From: Carposina sasakii
Lineage: Eukaryota > Arthropoda > Insecta > Lepidoptera > Carposinidae
Direction: 5' to 3'
NCBI GenBank assembly: GCA_014607495.2
Contig: CP053154.1
Coordinates: forward strand, 14,942,001 to 15,006,000
DNA: 64,000 nt
The notes below the pieces were generated by a model that saw nothing but the letters and a program-made list of their open reading frames with translations, was not told where the DNA came from and did no database searches. The position numbers and the translations under genes were made by a program. Shown in pieces: positions 32,801 to 44,800 of the stretch (positions are counted from its first letter, which is position 1; the number at the start of each line of letters is the position of its first letter).

Positions 32801-35800
32801 CGCCGTCGGCGCGCAGCGAGAAGCGATCTCGCGGGTCTCCGGCGGCTATCAGTAGCGACATCGGCGCGGGGCGCGCGTCCGCGTCCGTTAGCTCGAGGCG
32901 TGCGACCAGCGAGCCGACGGGCGCGTCCTCGGGCAGCTCGGCGGCCAGCTGCGGCGCGGCGAAGGCGGGCGGGTTGTCGTTCTCGTCCAGCACGCGCACC
33001 AGCAGTAGGCCGCGGGCGGCGCGCGGCGGGCGGCCGGCGTCGGCGCAGCGCACGGCCACGCGCAGCTCGGCGCGCGCCTCGCGGTCCAGCGGCCGCAGCG
33101 CCGACACCCAGCCCGAGCGCGCGTCCACCGCCAGCACGCCGGCCGCCTCGGGCCCGAGCGACCAGTACAGCGTGCCGTTCGCGCCCTCGTCCGGGTCGTC
33201 GGCCAGCACTGAGCAACGGAAATAAAATGTTTATATATCACATTATATACTACACACATACACATACATACATACACACACATTATATAGAGGTTTTACA
33301 CAATGTAATAACTAAATACATCACTACATGGAACACAGCCTAGCACACTAACATTGCACAAACGGTCCAGGCGGCGAGTTCTCGAGCAGGTCGGCGCGGA
33401 AGGGCGCGTCGTGCAGACGCGGCGCGTGCTCGTTCACGTCCGCCACCGCCAGCGAGAACACCAGCGTCACGCCCGCGCCGTCCGCGGCCTCCGCCACTAC
33501 GCCTACAGTCAATGAAGAAAAAGATGTATCACACACTTGACAGTCATTTAATCATAAGATTTTGAATCTGATTGTAAAATAAAATTTGTATATAGGGAAA
33601 AAGCATAAATATTTTTTACGTTCCGATTGTATCTATTCGCAAGGCAAATCTATGACATTTTGACAATATGACAATAGCGTTACATAATTATTGTAAAGAG
33701 GGTTGTAATATTGGTATAAAGAACAGCTTATCAAATAAGATATTATACAGGGTGTAACAAAAGTGGTATAGTAAGCGAAAAGCTATGTAAATAGCCCACT
33801 AAAAGGACTTACCCACAAAATTTCAGACACTCTCTAAATCACATGTTTGTTCTACCAGGATATGAAGAATTCCTAAACAACTCAGGAATGTTTATATTGA
33901 AAAAATAAACATGTGATTTCGAGGTTTAAAATTTTGGTAATAGGTTGTCTATAGTAAGCTATTTATGTAGGGGTGGTGAAAAGCGAAGCGCTTCCGGCCC
34001 CACCGGGCCGCTAGTTGTTGTTCGTCCCATGTATATATTCCAATCATTGTGAGAAACTTCGATATCGCGTTCTAGGATTTTGCATTCGATTGTGGTTCTC
34101 TCTTGCATCCAATAGATGGCTCTGCTACATCACTCCCTTTCTAGACCGGAGGTCGATGTGTCTTCAGCAGCACCCAGCGTGTACTCTCACAAGTATGCAT
34201 TCGGGTCAGTGAGTCGACGAAAAGTGTTGTGACGAGCGTGCAGGCGAGATGCGTTCTGGTCGGTGAGTCGACTGGGAACGTGTTGCAGGCGATACGTTCT
34301 GGTCTTTGAAGCGACTGTGAACGTGACGCGGCTGATGTGTTCTGATCTGCGCGTGGTCTGGGAACATGTCGTGCCGTGATGCCGTTGCGTGCGTGCGTTG
34401 CTAACAGGTCCAGGAAGCTGTCATGGCGTTCTAGGATTTTGCATTCGATTGTGGTTCTCTCTTGCATCCGATAGATGGCTCCGCTACAATTTACATAGAT
34501 TTTCGCTTAACATATCCTTTCTGTGTAAAGTGGTAGTGGGTAGGCCACATCTGTCGTAGAACCGATGGACGGTGGAGTGAGTAAACGGGTTCTCGAATGG
34601 AGACCGCACCTCGGCAAGCGTAGCGTTGGGCTCCCTCCGGCCAGATGGACCGATGACTTAAAGAGGACGGCTGGTAGTCATCAACTGGATGGCAAAAACA
34701 GGAGATCGAGCCATGTGGCATACACTGTGGGAGCCCTACGTCCAGCAGTGGACTGCAATAGGCTGACGACGACGACCCTTTCTGTTACACCCTGTATAGC
34801 AACTCATTGAGTTAGACGGGAGTGTATACTTTTTGGAAATGCATTTAATGTAACCAATAATACAACAAACTGCATACTATACAGCACCTTGACATTGCTG
34901 TAATGCCGTGAAATCTGTGTATCGCATAAATAAATAAATAGCCTGTATAAAATTCTCGACTGTATCGTATGACTCACCGATAGTATGTCTCGCAGTTTTC
35001 TCGCGGTCGAGCGCGCCGGCGAGCAACAGGCGTCCCTCCGCGTCCACCGCGAACAGCTCGCGGTCGGCGGTCACCGCGCTCGGCGCCAGACTGAGCTTGA
35101 CCCCCGCGCCCCCCGCGTCCCCAGCACCCCTCACACTCAGCCGCGCCAGCAGCTCGCCGGGCGCGGCGTCCTCAGAGACGCGCAGCTCTATGGGCGCTCC
35201 GCCCGCGCCGCCCGCGCCCCCGCGCCGCCCGTCGCCGCGGAGACTTGCGGCGCGCTCTCGCCGGGCGCGAGCACGCGCACGCCGACCGCCACCTCGCCCG
35301 AGCGCCCGCCGCCGTCCGTGGCGCGCACCCACACCGAGACGGACTTCGATACTGCAATAACACAGCGTTAGGTTAAAACTCTTACTAATATTATAAATGT
35401 GAAAGTAACTCTGTCTCGCGTTCACGTCAAACCTACTGAACCGATTTAAATCAAATTTAATACACAGGTAGTCTAGAACCTGATAAAGTGCATTGGCTAT
35501 TTTTAATTCCTGGGATAGTATTTTTATCCCGGAAATAACAAAAAGGTAATGATCTAGTGAAGTTATAATGAGCTTACCGAAATCCGTAGCGTTTTTAGCG
35601 AAAGCCAGCGCGCCGGTCTGAGGGTCAATGGTGAATAGTCCCGTAGTGTCGGATTTAGTATCGCCTTCGTATATTGAGTATGTGAGGCGAGCGTTTTCTC
35701 CAAAATCTGGGTCCTGTAACAATACAATGTACCTGAGCAACATGTTATGTTGTAATGTATAGGCAATGTGTAAATGTGAATAAGGCAATATTCGAATTAT

Positions 35801-38800
35801 CTGGAGGCACGGTAGTGTCCCAGCCAAGTCTTCAGAAAAGCTAAGGATTTAGATTTTTAGGTGACCAAGAGTGCAGCAGCGGGAAGGCGGGCGCGTGGTC
35901 GTTGTCGTGTGTGTCAGACGTGAGGCACTCACCTCGGCCGCGAGCGTGAGGAAGGGGCGGCGCGGCGCGGGCGGCGCGGCGGCGCGGTAGTGTAGCAGCG
36001 GGAAGGCGGGCGCGTGGTCGTTGTCGTCCAGCACGCGCACGCGCACGAGGCCGGCGCGCGCGCGGCCCGCGGCGTCGCGCGCCAGCACGGGCACGCTCCA
36101 GGCGGCGCGCGCCTCGCGGTCGAGCGCTCGCCGCGTGCTGAGCGCGCCGGTGCGCGGGTCTACACTGAACGTTTCACGTAGGGCGCCCGACGGGATGGAG
36201 TACGACACGCTGCCGAGCTCGCCCGGGTCGTCGTCGTACGCCTTCACCTGCGAACACAATTTATCACTATAATCTCGTGCGGATAGTGTATTGTATCCCA
36301 TGATGTATATTGGCACTACTTGCCATAGTTATACTACAGATTTAATTAAAAAACCCCCGACCCAAAAAAGTACGCAATCATTATGACAAAAGGTTTAAAA
36401 TGCTAAACCATATAAAAAGCAAAAAATAACTTTTAACATTACGTAAGTACCAACTGAAGCATGTCAGACTATCTACTCGGGACATTGTGCCACCTTTATA
36501 TCGGAGGCATAACCGCTAATTTTGAACTACAAATAATTATCTTGGCCCGCTGTTGACCGTACGTATGAAATTTTTTAATACATTTTGTCGCGTCGGGGAA
36601 CCGCTCTAATTTATTAGCCTAACGTTAGAAGCACACATTAAGAAGTCCTCAATCCCATTGTTATACAAATATAATTGTAATAGCTTACTTCGCTTTAATT
36701 CTGAACACCTAATTACTTTAAAACATTATATCAGTAATTATAAATATAATTTTGTTTAGATAGGTGATTTTTTTAATACGAATGTTGTGATTAGGTAGGA
36801 ATCATTTGATTTAGGTATGTATTTTTGAAGGTAAAAGCGGTCCCCCGACGCGATAAAATTTAATCAAAAATTTCATACGTACGGTCAACAGCAGGCCAAG
36901 ATAACCATTTGCAGTTCAAAATTAGCGATTATGCCTCCGACATAAAGGTGGCACAATATCCCGAGTAGATAGTCTGACATGCTTTAGTTGATACTTACGT
37001 AATGTTAAAAGTTATTTTTTGATTTTTATAGGGTTTAGCATTTTAAACCTTTTGTCATAATGATTGCGTACTTTTTTTGGGTCGGGGGTTTTTTCAATTT
37101 TTTATTTCATGCTTTTTGAAGGAGCTCCTTAATTTTTCATTCTTTCATTTAATTTCTTTTATTTTTTTCCGCGTAAAAAGTTTAGATGGGGTCTATATGC
37201 GATCTCGACCAAAGGAAGCTGTTTAACAATCCTCATGACAAACTGGCTCTGGGAGAATTGCAGAGATTAAGAAACAATAAAGATTAAACTTTGGTCATTC
37301 TAGATTTTCAGCAAAAATATTAATCGGTTTATCTGTTTCATTCCGGCATTCCAGGGTTTCATCCGCCACATCCCGTTTCCAGCATCAGGTCCTCGTCAAT
37401 TAGAAACATGAAGAGAACCAGTGAAGACAAATTCAACGAGCCCAAACTCGATGAGTTTACTAAAAGGCAGTCCAAAGTTACGTCTCCTATCTTCGAGCCC
37501 TAACAGCAGACCAGCTCAGTGGTTCCAGAAGACATTAGTGTTTCAAATGTCAGATCCCACATATGCTTGCAAGCAAACTGAGCGTGTAACGTTCCTATAA
37601 TACCTAACAAACGACCTGATGACCTTGAAGGCCTGAACAGATTTCCACCAAACATAGCTAAGAACACTCTCGACTGATACACCTTTCAAACAAAAAAAAA
37701 ACCGCATTAAAATCGGATCATCCGTTTGAGAGCTACGATGCCACAGACAGACACATACACATTTACACACATACACGTCATACTTATAACACCCCGTCGT
37801 TTTTGCGTCGGGCGTTAAAAAGGAAATAAGTGGTTATAAATGCAAACAGGGACTTAAGGCCATATTCTTGGTACATTCCACTAAAGTGGAAAGGTGATAG
37901 TAACAGTTATATTTCAACGGTTGAATGCGACTGAAGTTTTAATTTACGATGTAAAGAAATCTCTAGAGTTACCTTTTACTCGTATTCAATTTTGAGAAAT
38001 TTTTGTCCTCTGGTCTAATTATGATCTTATTCCTCATGCTTAGTTTTGCCATGTTTTTCCAATATTTAAAAGTACCTATATAAGAGTACACGAGTAATAA
38101 AATTATATAGCGTGTCGCAATAATTATAATATTATAATCGCGTACCGTGGTGAGCAGCAGCGGCGGCGGCTGGTTCTCCATGACGCGCGCCTCGTACACC
38201 TGGTGCGGGAAGCGCGGCGCGTGTCGGTTGGCGGGCGACAGCGCGAGCTTGACGCGCGCGAACGCGGCGTGCGCGCCGTCTGACACCGACACGTTGAGCG
38301 AGCGCGGCACGCCCGCGAACGACGCCGGCGCACTGCGCAGGCGCAGCAGGCCCGACTGCGGCTCCACCGAGAACAGCTGGTGCGTCTGCGGACACGGATA
38401 TCAATTCAGGTCTGACTATGATACTGCAGTCATCATTATCATTCTCAGCCATGAGAAGTCCACTGCTGAACATAGGCCTTTCCCAACAACATTTTTTCGA
38501 ACCGGTCGGAAGCGGTCTTTGGCCTTCCCACGTTGTTTTTTCCGATATGTGGTATCCACTCTAGAACCCCGCTTGTACCTGCGGCGCCGCCTCGGCCAGC
38601 GCGTACAGCAGTCGCGCGTTGTCGTCGGGGTCGTGCGCCCGCACGCGCGCCAGCACCGTGCCCGCCGCCGCGCCCTCCGCCAGTGCGGCCGGCAGCGCGC
38701 CGCGCGCCAACACCGGCGGGTTGTCGTTCACGTCCAACACTAGCGGAAGTCATAATAATAATAATTATTAGTTTTAATATTAGTTTAAATGTACTTTACG

Positions 38801-41800
38801 TCAATTACGATCACTTACAGCTAACGTTAGTATCCAATTATCCACAAACATCAATTTCACACCCACAAAAATTCACACTAACCGTTAATAAACAGATGCG
38901 CCCTGGTAACGAGCGGTCGCTGGGCCTTATCGGCGGCACTGAGCACGAGGTGGTGCACGCTGGCGGCCTCGCGGTCGAGCGGCGCGGCGAGGCGCACGCG
39001 GCCCGCGCCCTCCACCGCGAACAGCGCGGCGCTGGCGGGGTCTGCGCTCCACAGCGAGTACACTAGCTCGCCGTTTATACCTGCAATGATAGAGTAAATA
39101 ATATGTTCAATAATAACAAACTTTCTTGAGTGACGCATGCTATTGATTAAACGGAAAGCTCGGAACGAAAGATCGGAAGCGACATTTCGCACCAAAATTT
39201 TATATATAATAGCACAATGAAATATATATCTAATAGATTAATAGGAGCCAAAAAATTTACGCGTGTCCCGTGGAATTCTCGAGAATTCTCCGGTGGTTAT
39301 TTCGAAATTGACGCTTCCATTCCACGGCGATGTAATTTGAGTCTTAAGACGCAATATAAGGTTTGTAAACACCCACCAGTATCATTATCAGAAGCCGGCG
39401 CATCAAGCACGACAGTCCCCACAGGCGCGGCCTCGGACACGCGCGCACTGTACTCGTTTTTCTCGAACTCGGGCGCGCAGTCGTTGACGTCCGTCACCGT
39501 GACGCTGACGGACACGTCGGCGAAGGCGCCCGTCACGCCGTCCGTCGCGCGCACGCGCAGTTCGTAGCTTCGGGTTGTTTCGTAGTCGAGCGGGCCGCTG
39601 AGCGTTAGCATGCCTGGGAATTATATTAGGTTGTCAGCGATTACGTGTACTCTATGGAATACACAGTTGGATGGTGTAGATATGCATCGACTTAGAGTGC
39701 GACGCGTCATTTGCTTGTACACTCAAACAATGCAATGCAATGCTGGGCTTATGCCGCGCGCACTGCATTACGTTTATTGAAAAACCTGCTGTGTCACGTC
39801 ACATCTCTCAACAAACTTGCTAAATATACCGTCCAAGGAATAAAACGTACGTCCAATAAAACTAAGATGATCTATAAATATACAAATAGCATGCGATAAT
39901 TAAATAAACCCATTATAAAGTTCAACTGAAGTAGGATGCGGTGGTAGGTAATGACGGACCCAACTAACATAAGATGAAAACGAGTGCACAGTGTGATGGA
40001 AAACGAATGTGAAGTACGTGAAGGAGTGAGAGGTTGATACTACAAGTGCACATAGGACACGTCCATCGAACTTACATGGACTATTGCTTCTGTCAGGGGC
40101 TGCGGATAAAAGTAAAGCTTTATTAGTAGAGGATCCGGGGAACGCGAGTATTGGTATTATAGGTTTTTCACAAGGTTATATGTGTTAGTAATGGTTAGTC
40201 TAAATCTACTAAAAATAAACTATATCCCGTTGTAACTAAAGTTTGTATGTTTAATGTATATAAATATGTCTATAAAACATAGCAGCTAATTTTGATACTA
40301 TAAACCAGAAGATTATTAGGAAGCGGCTACTAGATTGAGTATAAATGGAAAATATCAGTATAGAAAGACCCTGCACCGCGTCTTAATGACAGTTACGCCC
40401 AATAGACGTGCACCACATACCTAGTATAAAAAATATATTTATATATACATACAAGGCTGTTTTTCCGAAATGGGGAAGTCTGAACTTCAGGATCACAAAG
40501 GTCCTACAGCCTCGTTTATCACAGTGGGGACAGATGTTTATAGTCTGTTCTAAAAAGTGTTTCTAAAGCTTCATCCTGTGATACCTGTGTCGAAGTTGAT
40601 CTGGAAGGGCGCGTCGGCATCCGCGTGCAGCGTGTAGAGCAGTGCACGCTGCAGCGGGGAGTCGGCACGCAGCGTCAGCAGTGCCGAGCCGCGAGCCGCG
40701 TCCTCGCGCGCCGACACCGCGTGGTGCGCGCGCGCCCAGGCCGGGCCCGCGCCGCCGCCCCACACGCGCACCAGCACCGACGTCTCCGCGCCGCACGCCG
40801 GCACGCCTGCGGGTAGGGGTATGTTATAGATTTGCTGAATAAGGTTGAGTGGCTAGTTATATTTGGAATCGTGTAGTGAATTTATCATAAAGTACAAATC
40901 ATAAAATGCGATATCGAATTTAGTCACGTCGAATGGAAGATTTACAAGGGCCAAATAAGAACTAGCGATCGAGTGGGACTAGAAACAATTTCCTTTTCTC
41001 AAGAGTCGCACCTCCGTCGAAGGCGGCGACTCTGAGCTCATACTGCTGCGCGTGCGCGTCGAGAGTCTGGCGCAGCGTGATGCGCCCCGAGCCGCGCTCT
41101 ACCAGGAACAGCTCGCCGTGCCCGCGGGTCATCTCGTAGCGCACCTGGGGGACGCGACGCTGTTGTAGCATAATGATGGAATATATGTATAGAAGCATAA
41201 GAGTTGGACTAAAATTCAGATCAATATGCTTATATCTTTTCCATACATCCTATATTTGTCTGAACCATCATTGGCTAGAGCGTAAAAATAGTGTTTATAT
41301 GACACGCGGAAGACTTCTTGAAAGTGCCGATTGTATCCTAACCCAATCGAACAGTAGATTGTGATAGCAGATTGTAAGTAACTCAAGAAAGCTAATGTAA
41401 GGGATGATATCACCCACCTCTCCATTGTCGTTAGCATCCCTGTCGATAGCCTGCACCCGGGCGACCTCGGAGCCGGGCTCGGCGCCCGCCAGCACGGCGC
41501 CCACGTACGGGCGGCGCACCCACTGCGGGCAGTTGTCGTTCACGTCCGACACCGCCACGTGCAGCCGCGCGTGCGCCACGCGCGCCTCCTCGCCCCCCTC
41601 CCCGCCCCCCGCCTCGCCGCCGTCCGCCCCGCCCTCCCCCGCGCCCGAGCTCCGCGCTTGTATCAGCAGCGTGTACGAGTCGATCTCCTCGCGGTCCAGC
41701 GGCACTCCTGTGCTGCGCACTGCGCCTGATGTACGACCGATCTGTCAACAGAGGGTAACGAGAAAAAGTGTTTTATATATCAAATGTATCAAAACATTCA

Positions 41801-44800
41801 AAACCAAATAAGCATTTTAACGATGGCTAGAGAATAGGTATATACTCGAAGTCCACCATAGATAATATAGAGTCCGCTCACCGCAAATCCCTCGGTAGGG
41901 TTGAGTATGCGGAACTCGAGGTGCTCGTTGAGCGCGGCGCCCAGCACGTTGAGCACGGCCACGGTTGTGGGCTTGGTGGAGTTCTCCAGCACTGAGCCGT
42001 AGTAGTCCGGCTTCTGGAAGGCGAGCCCCGAGTGCGCCGGCTCGCGCAAGCGCACGCGCACGCGCGCCGTGGCCGAGCGCCGCCCGTCCGACGCGCGCAG
42101 GCGCAGGCGCCGCTCGCCCACCGCCAGCGCGTCCGGCGACGCCACGCGCAGCTCGCCGGCTGCCGACACGGCGAAGGCGGCGTCCGGGTCGCCGTCGATG
42201 ACGTCATACTTCAGCACGGGCGTGTCGGGGTCGTGCGCCGCCGCCGTCAGCACGCGCACGCCGCGCCACGCCGGCAGCAGCAGCGTGGCGGAGTACTGCG
42301 CCTGCGCGAACTGCGGCGCCTCGTCGTCCACGTCCGACACCGACACCGACACCAGCGCGCTGCTGTCCGACACCAGCCGCGGGGAACCCATGTCCAGCAC
42401 CTAACGGAATCGGCCATACAGTTAAGTGGGCTAAGCACGAACCTTTTTACGCGGAGTAACGCTAGCGACTCGCTAGCAAAATCTAAGTGATTTCACAGTT
42501 GGATGATTGCGTTACGGACTATCGAGAGGTTCGTGCTTACCCCTCTGGTTTTCTAAGATATATACCAGATAAAAAAATCATATCTTAAAAGCATATTTAT
42601 AAAATACCTATATATCACATTTAGCTGTTCAACATTTTATTGATCATTGAAAACTGAGAGGTTCAAAGTTCGTGTACTGTGTGTGACTCACTCTGACGGT
42701 GAAGGTCCACTCGCTCTGCGTCTCGTAGTCGAGAGTGATGGCGAGTGCGAGTGCGCCGGTGGTGGGGTCGATGCGGAAGGCGGCGGCGGCTGCGGGCTCC
42801 ACTATCTCGAACGTGCGCTGTCTGTTAGCGGGCGAGTCCGAATCTTCCGTCTACAGATAAATAAATTTAATATTTGATATGGTGCTATCTATGTATTTCA
42901 TGTAAATAATCACAAAATCTCTAGACTGTAAGGCTCGACTGTACTATATGAAATACTAGTGGACGCTCGCGACTTCGTCCGCTTGGACTACAGAAAAAAC
43001 AATATGTCGGGATAAAACTATTTTCCTGGGATAGCGCTATATAGATAGAGCTAACTCTATATCAAATTAAAATCGCCATTTTTACGTGAAAGAGTAACAA
43101 ACATCCATCTATCCATACTTACAAACTTTCGCGTTTATAATATTAGTAGTAAGTAAGATAAGTACTGACTGTAAAGCTCCTTGAAAGAGAAGTATTCAAT
43201 TGGGTGAACTATACAAAGCACTCACTTCAAATACAAGTGGCGTTCCAAGTTCGTCAGCATCCGCGTCAGCAACAAGCGCGGCGGGCGCGGCGGACTCGCT
43301 GACGACACCGCGGTAGGTGCGGCGGCGCAGCGCGGGCGGCGCCTCGTTGCGGTCCAGCACGGTCACGCGCACGCGCAGCGCCGCCTCGCCGCCGCCCAGG
43401 CCGCGCGCACGCACGGTGAGCTCGCGGGCCGGCGCCGCCTCGTGGTCGAGCGCGCGCGCCGTGCGCAGCGCCCCGCTGGCCGGGTCCACGGCGAAGGCGC
43501 CGGCGCCGCCCTCCAGCGAGTAGCGCAGCGCCGCGCCGCCGCGCGCCTCCGCCACGCCCACCAGCGTGCCGGCCGGACAGTTCTCCGCCACCGACCACTC
43601 TACGCTCTCCGTATCGAATCTGAGGCGATTTCAACTCATATATTTAGGAATGAAAAATTCTATTTATAATTTATATTTTGAAGCTAATTTTAATAATTCA
43701 AAACAGCTACGTAGTATTCTGTCGTTTGTCTTTCACCCCAGATAAAGATTGATTTTTCATCTTTCGTCTCTACTCGACCACAGATTTCTTCTCGCTCACT
43801 AACCTCCATATTTTAATGAAGTGTCTATATTCTATAATGTGCGAATAAACTTCTACGTAGGAAAAGCAGTATACCTAGGCGGTGCATCGGGCGCGTCCAC
43901 GACCAGTAGATGCAGCGGCAGCGTGGCGGCGGCGGCGGTGGTGGCGGCTGTGGCGGCGGCGGCGCGCACCTGCAGCGTGTACTCGCGGGGCCCGCCCGCC
44001 GGCAGCGCGCGCGCCAGCCGCACGTCGCCCAGCGCTGCGTCCACCGTGAATAGGCTGGTAAAATAAAAATGTTATCACATTATTTTTTTTATCTTATCTT
44101 ATTATTCAATTTAAGGCTTTAGCTCAATATGTACCCCTTTAAAACTCATATTGCCAAGGATTTGTTTTTTTTTATGGCCGGCTAATTGACGCTAAGTGAC
44201 AATTTCTAAAATTATAAATCCATACATGAAATCAGTGGCATAATAGACCCTAGACTGGGATCTGAACAATTGGGCTGTCATCGCTTTCACAATACAAAAA
44301 ACAAATAAAATTTCCACATGAACTATTATGTTACTCGAACAAAACAGAAAATTCCTTTGGACGGTACTCACCCAGTGTGATCATCTCCGCCAGCTAACGA
44401 GTAGACAATAGGATCCCCGGCGCGCGTGGCAGCTCGCAGCTTGACGAGCAGCGCCCCGGGCGGCGCGGCGCGCGGCACGCGCAGCTCGGCCAGGCGCCGC
44501 CCCCACGCCGGCGTGCCGGGCGCCGCGAGCACGCGCACAGACACGCGCGCCAGGCAGCGGGCCGCGCGCGGCGCCGAGTCGCGCGCCCACACTGTCAGCT
44601 CGTGCAGGGCCGCGCCGTCTCTGCCAATACACAATGCCGTTATCAATTAAATGTTTTTAACTAGAATGCTTGTCAACAAATAGCTCCTTGTCGCTAGATA
44701 CTATGCATATTATTATTATGTGTGTCACTGCATACAAAAAATATTAGTTCCGAAACCAAATTACCATCGTTATGTCAAAACGTAAGGACGTAAAAATTAC

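Larger units (their letters stand above)
33744..34798 (+). mobile_element. Fold-back MITE family B copy split by two nested insertions
   Basis: Ends TATACAGGGTGTAACA and TGTTACACCCTGTATA match the complete copy at 23609-23874. The interior is interrupted at about 33966-34490 by an unrelated GC-richer block and at 34525-34776 by an RTE fragment. Lies in the intron between cadherin exons 25 and 26, and does not touch splice sites. Confidence 0.8.

Noticed and set aside
35160..35260. A very short intron explaining the exon 25 frame change
   Set aside because: No GT/AG pair in this stretch gives the needed phase; a one-base error in GC-rich sequence is simpler.
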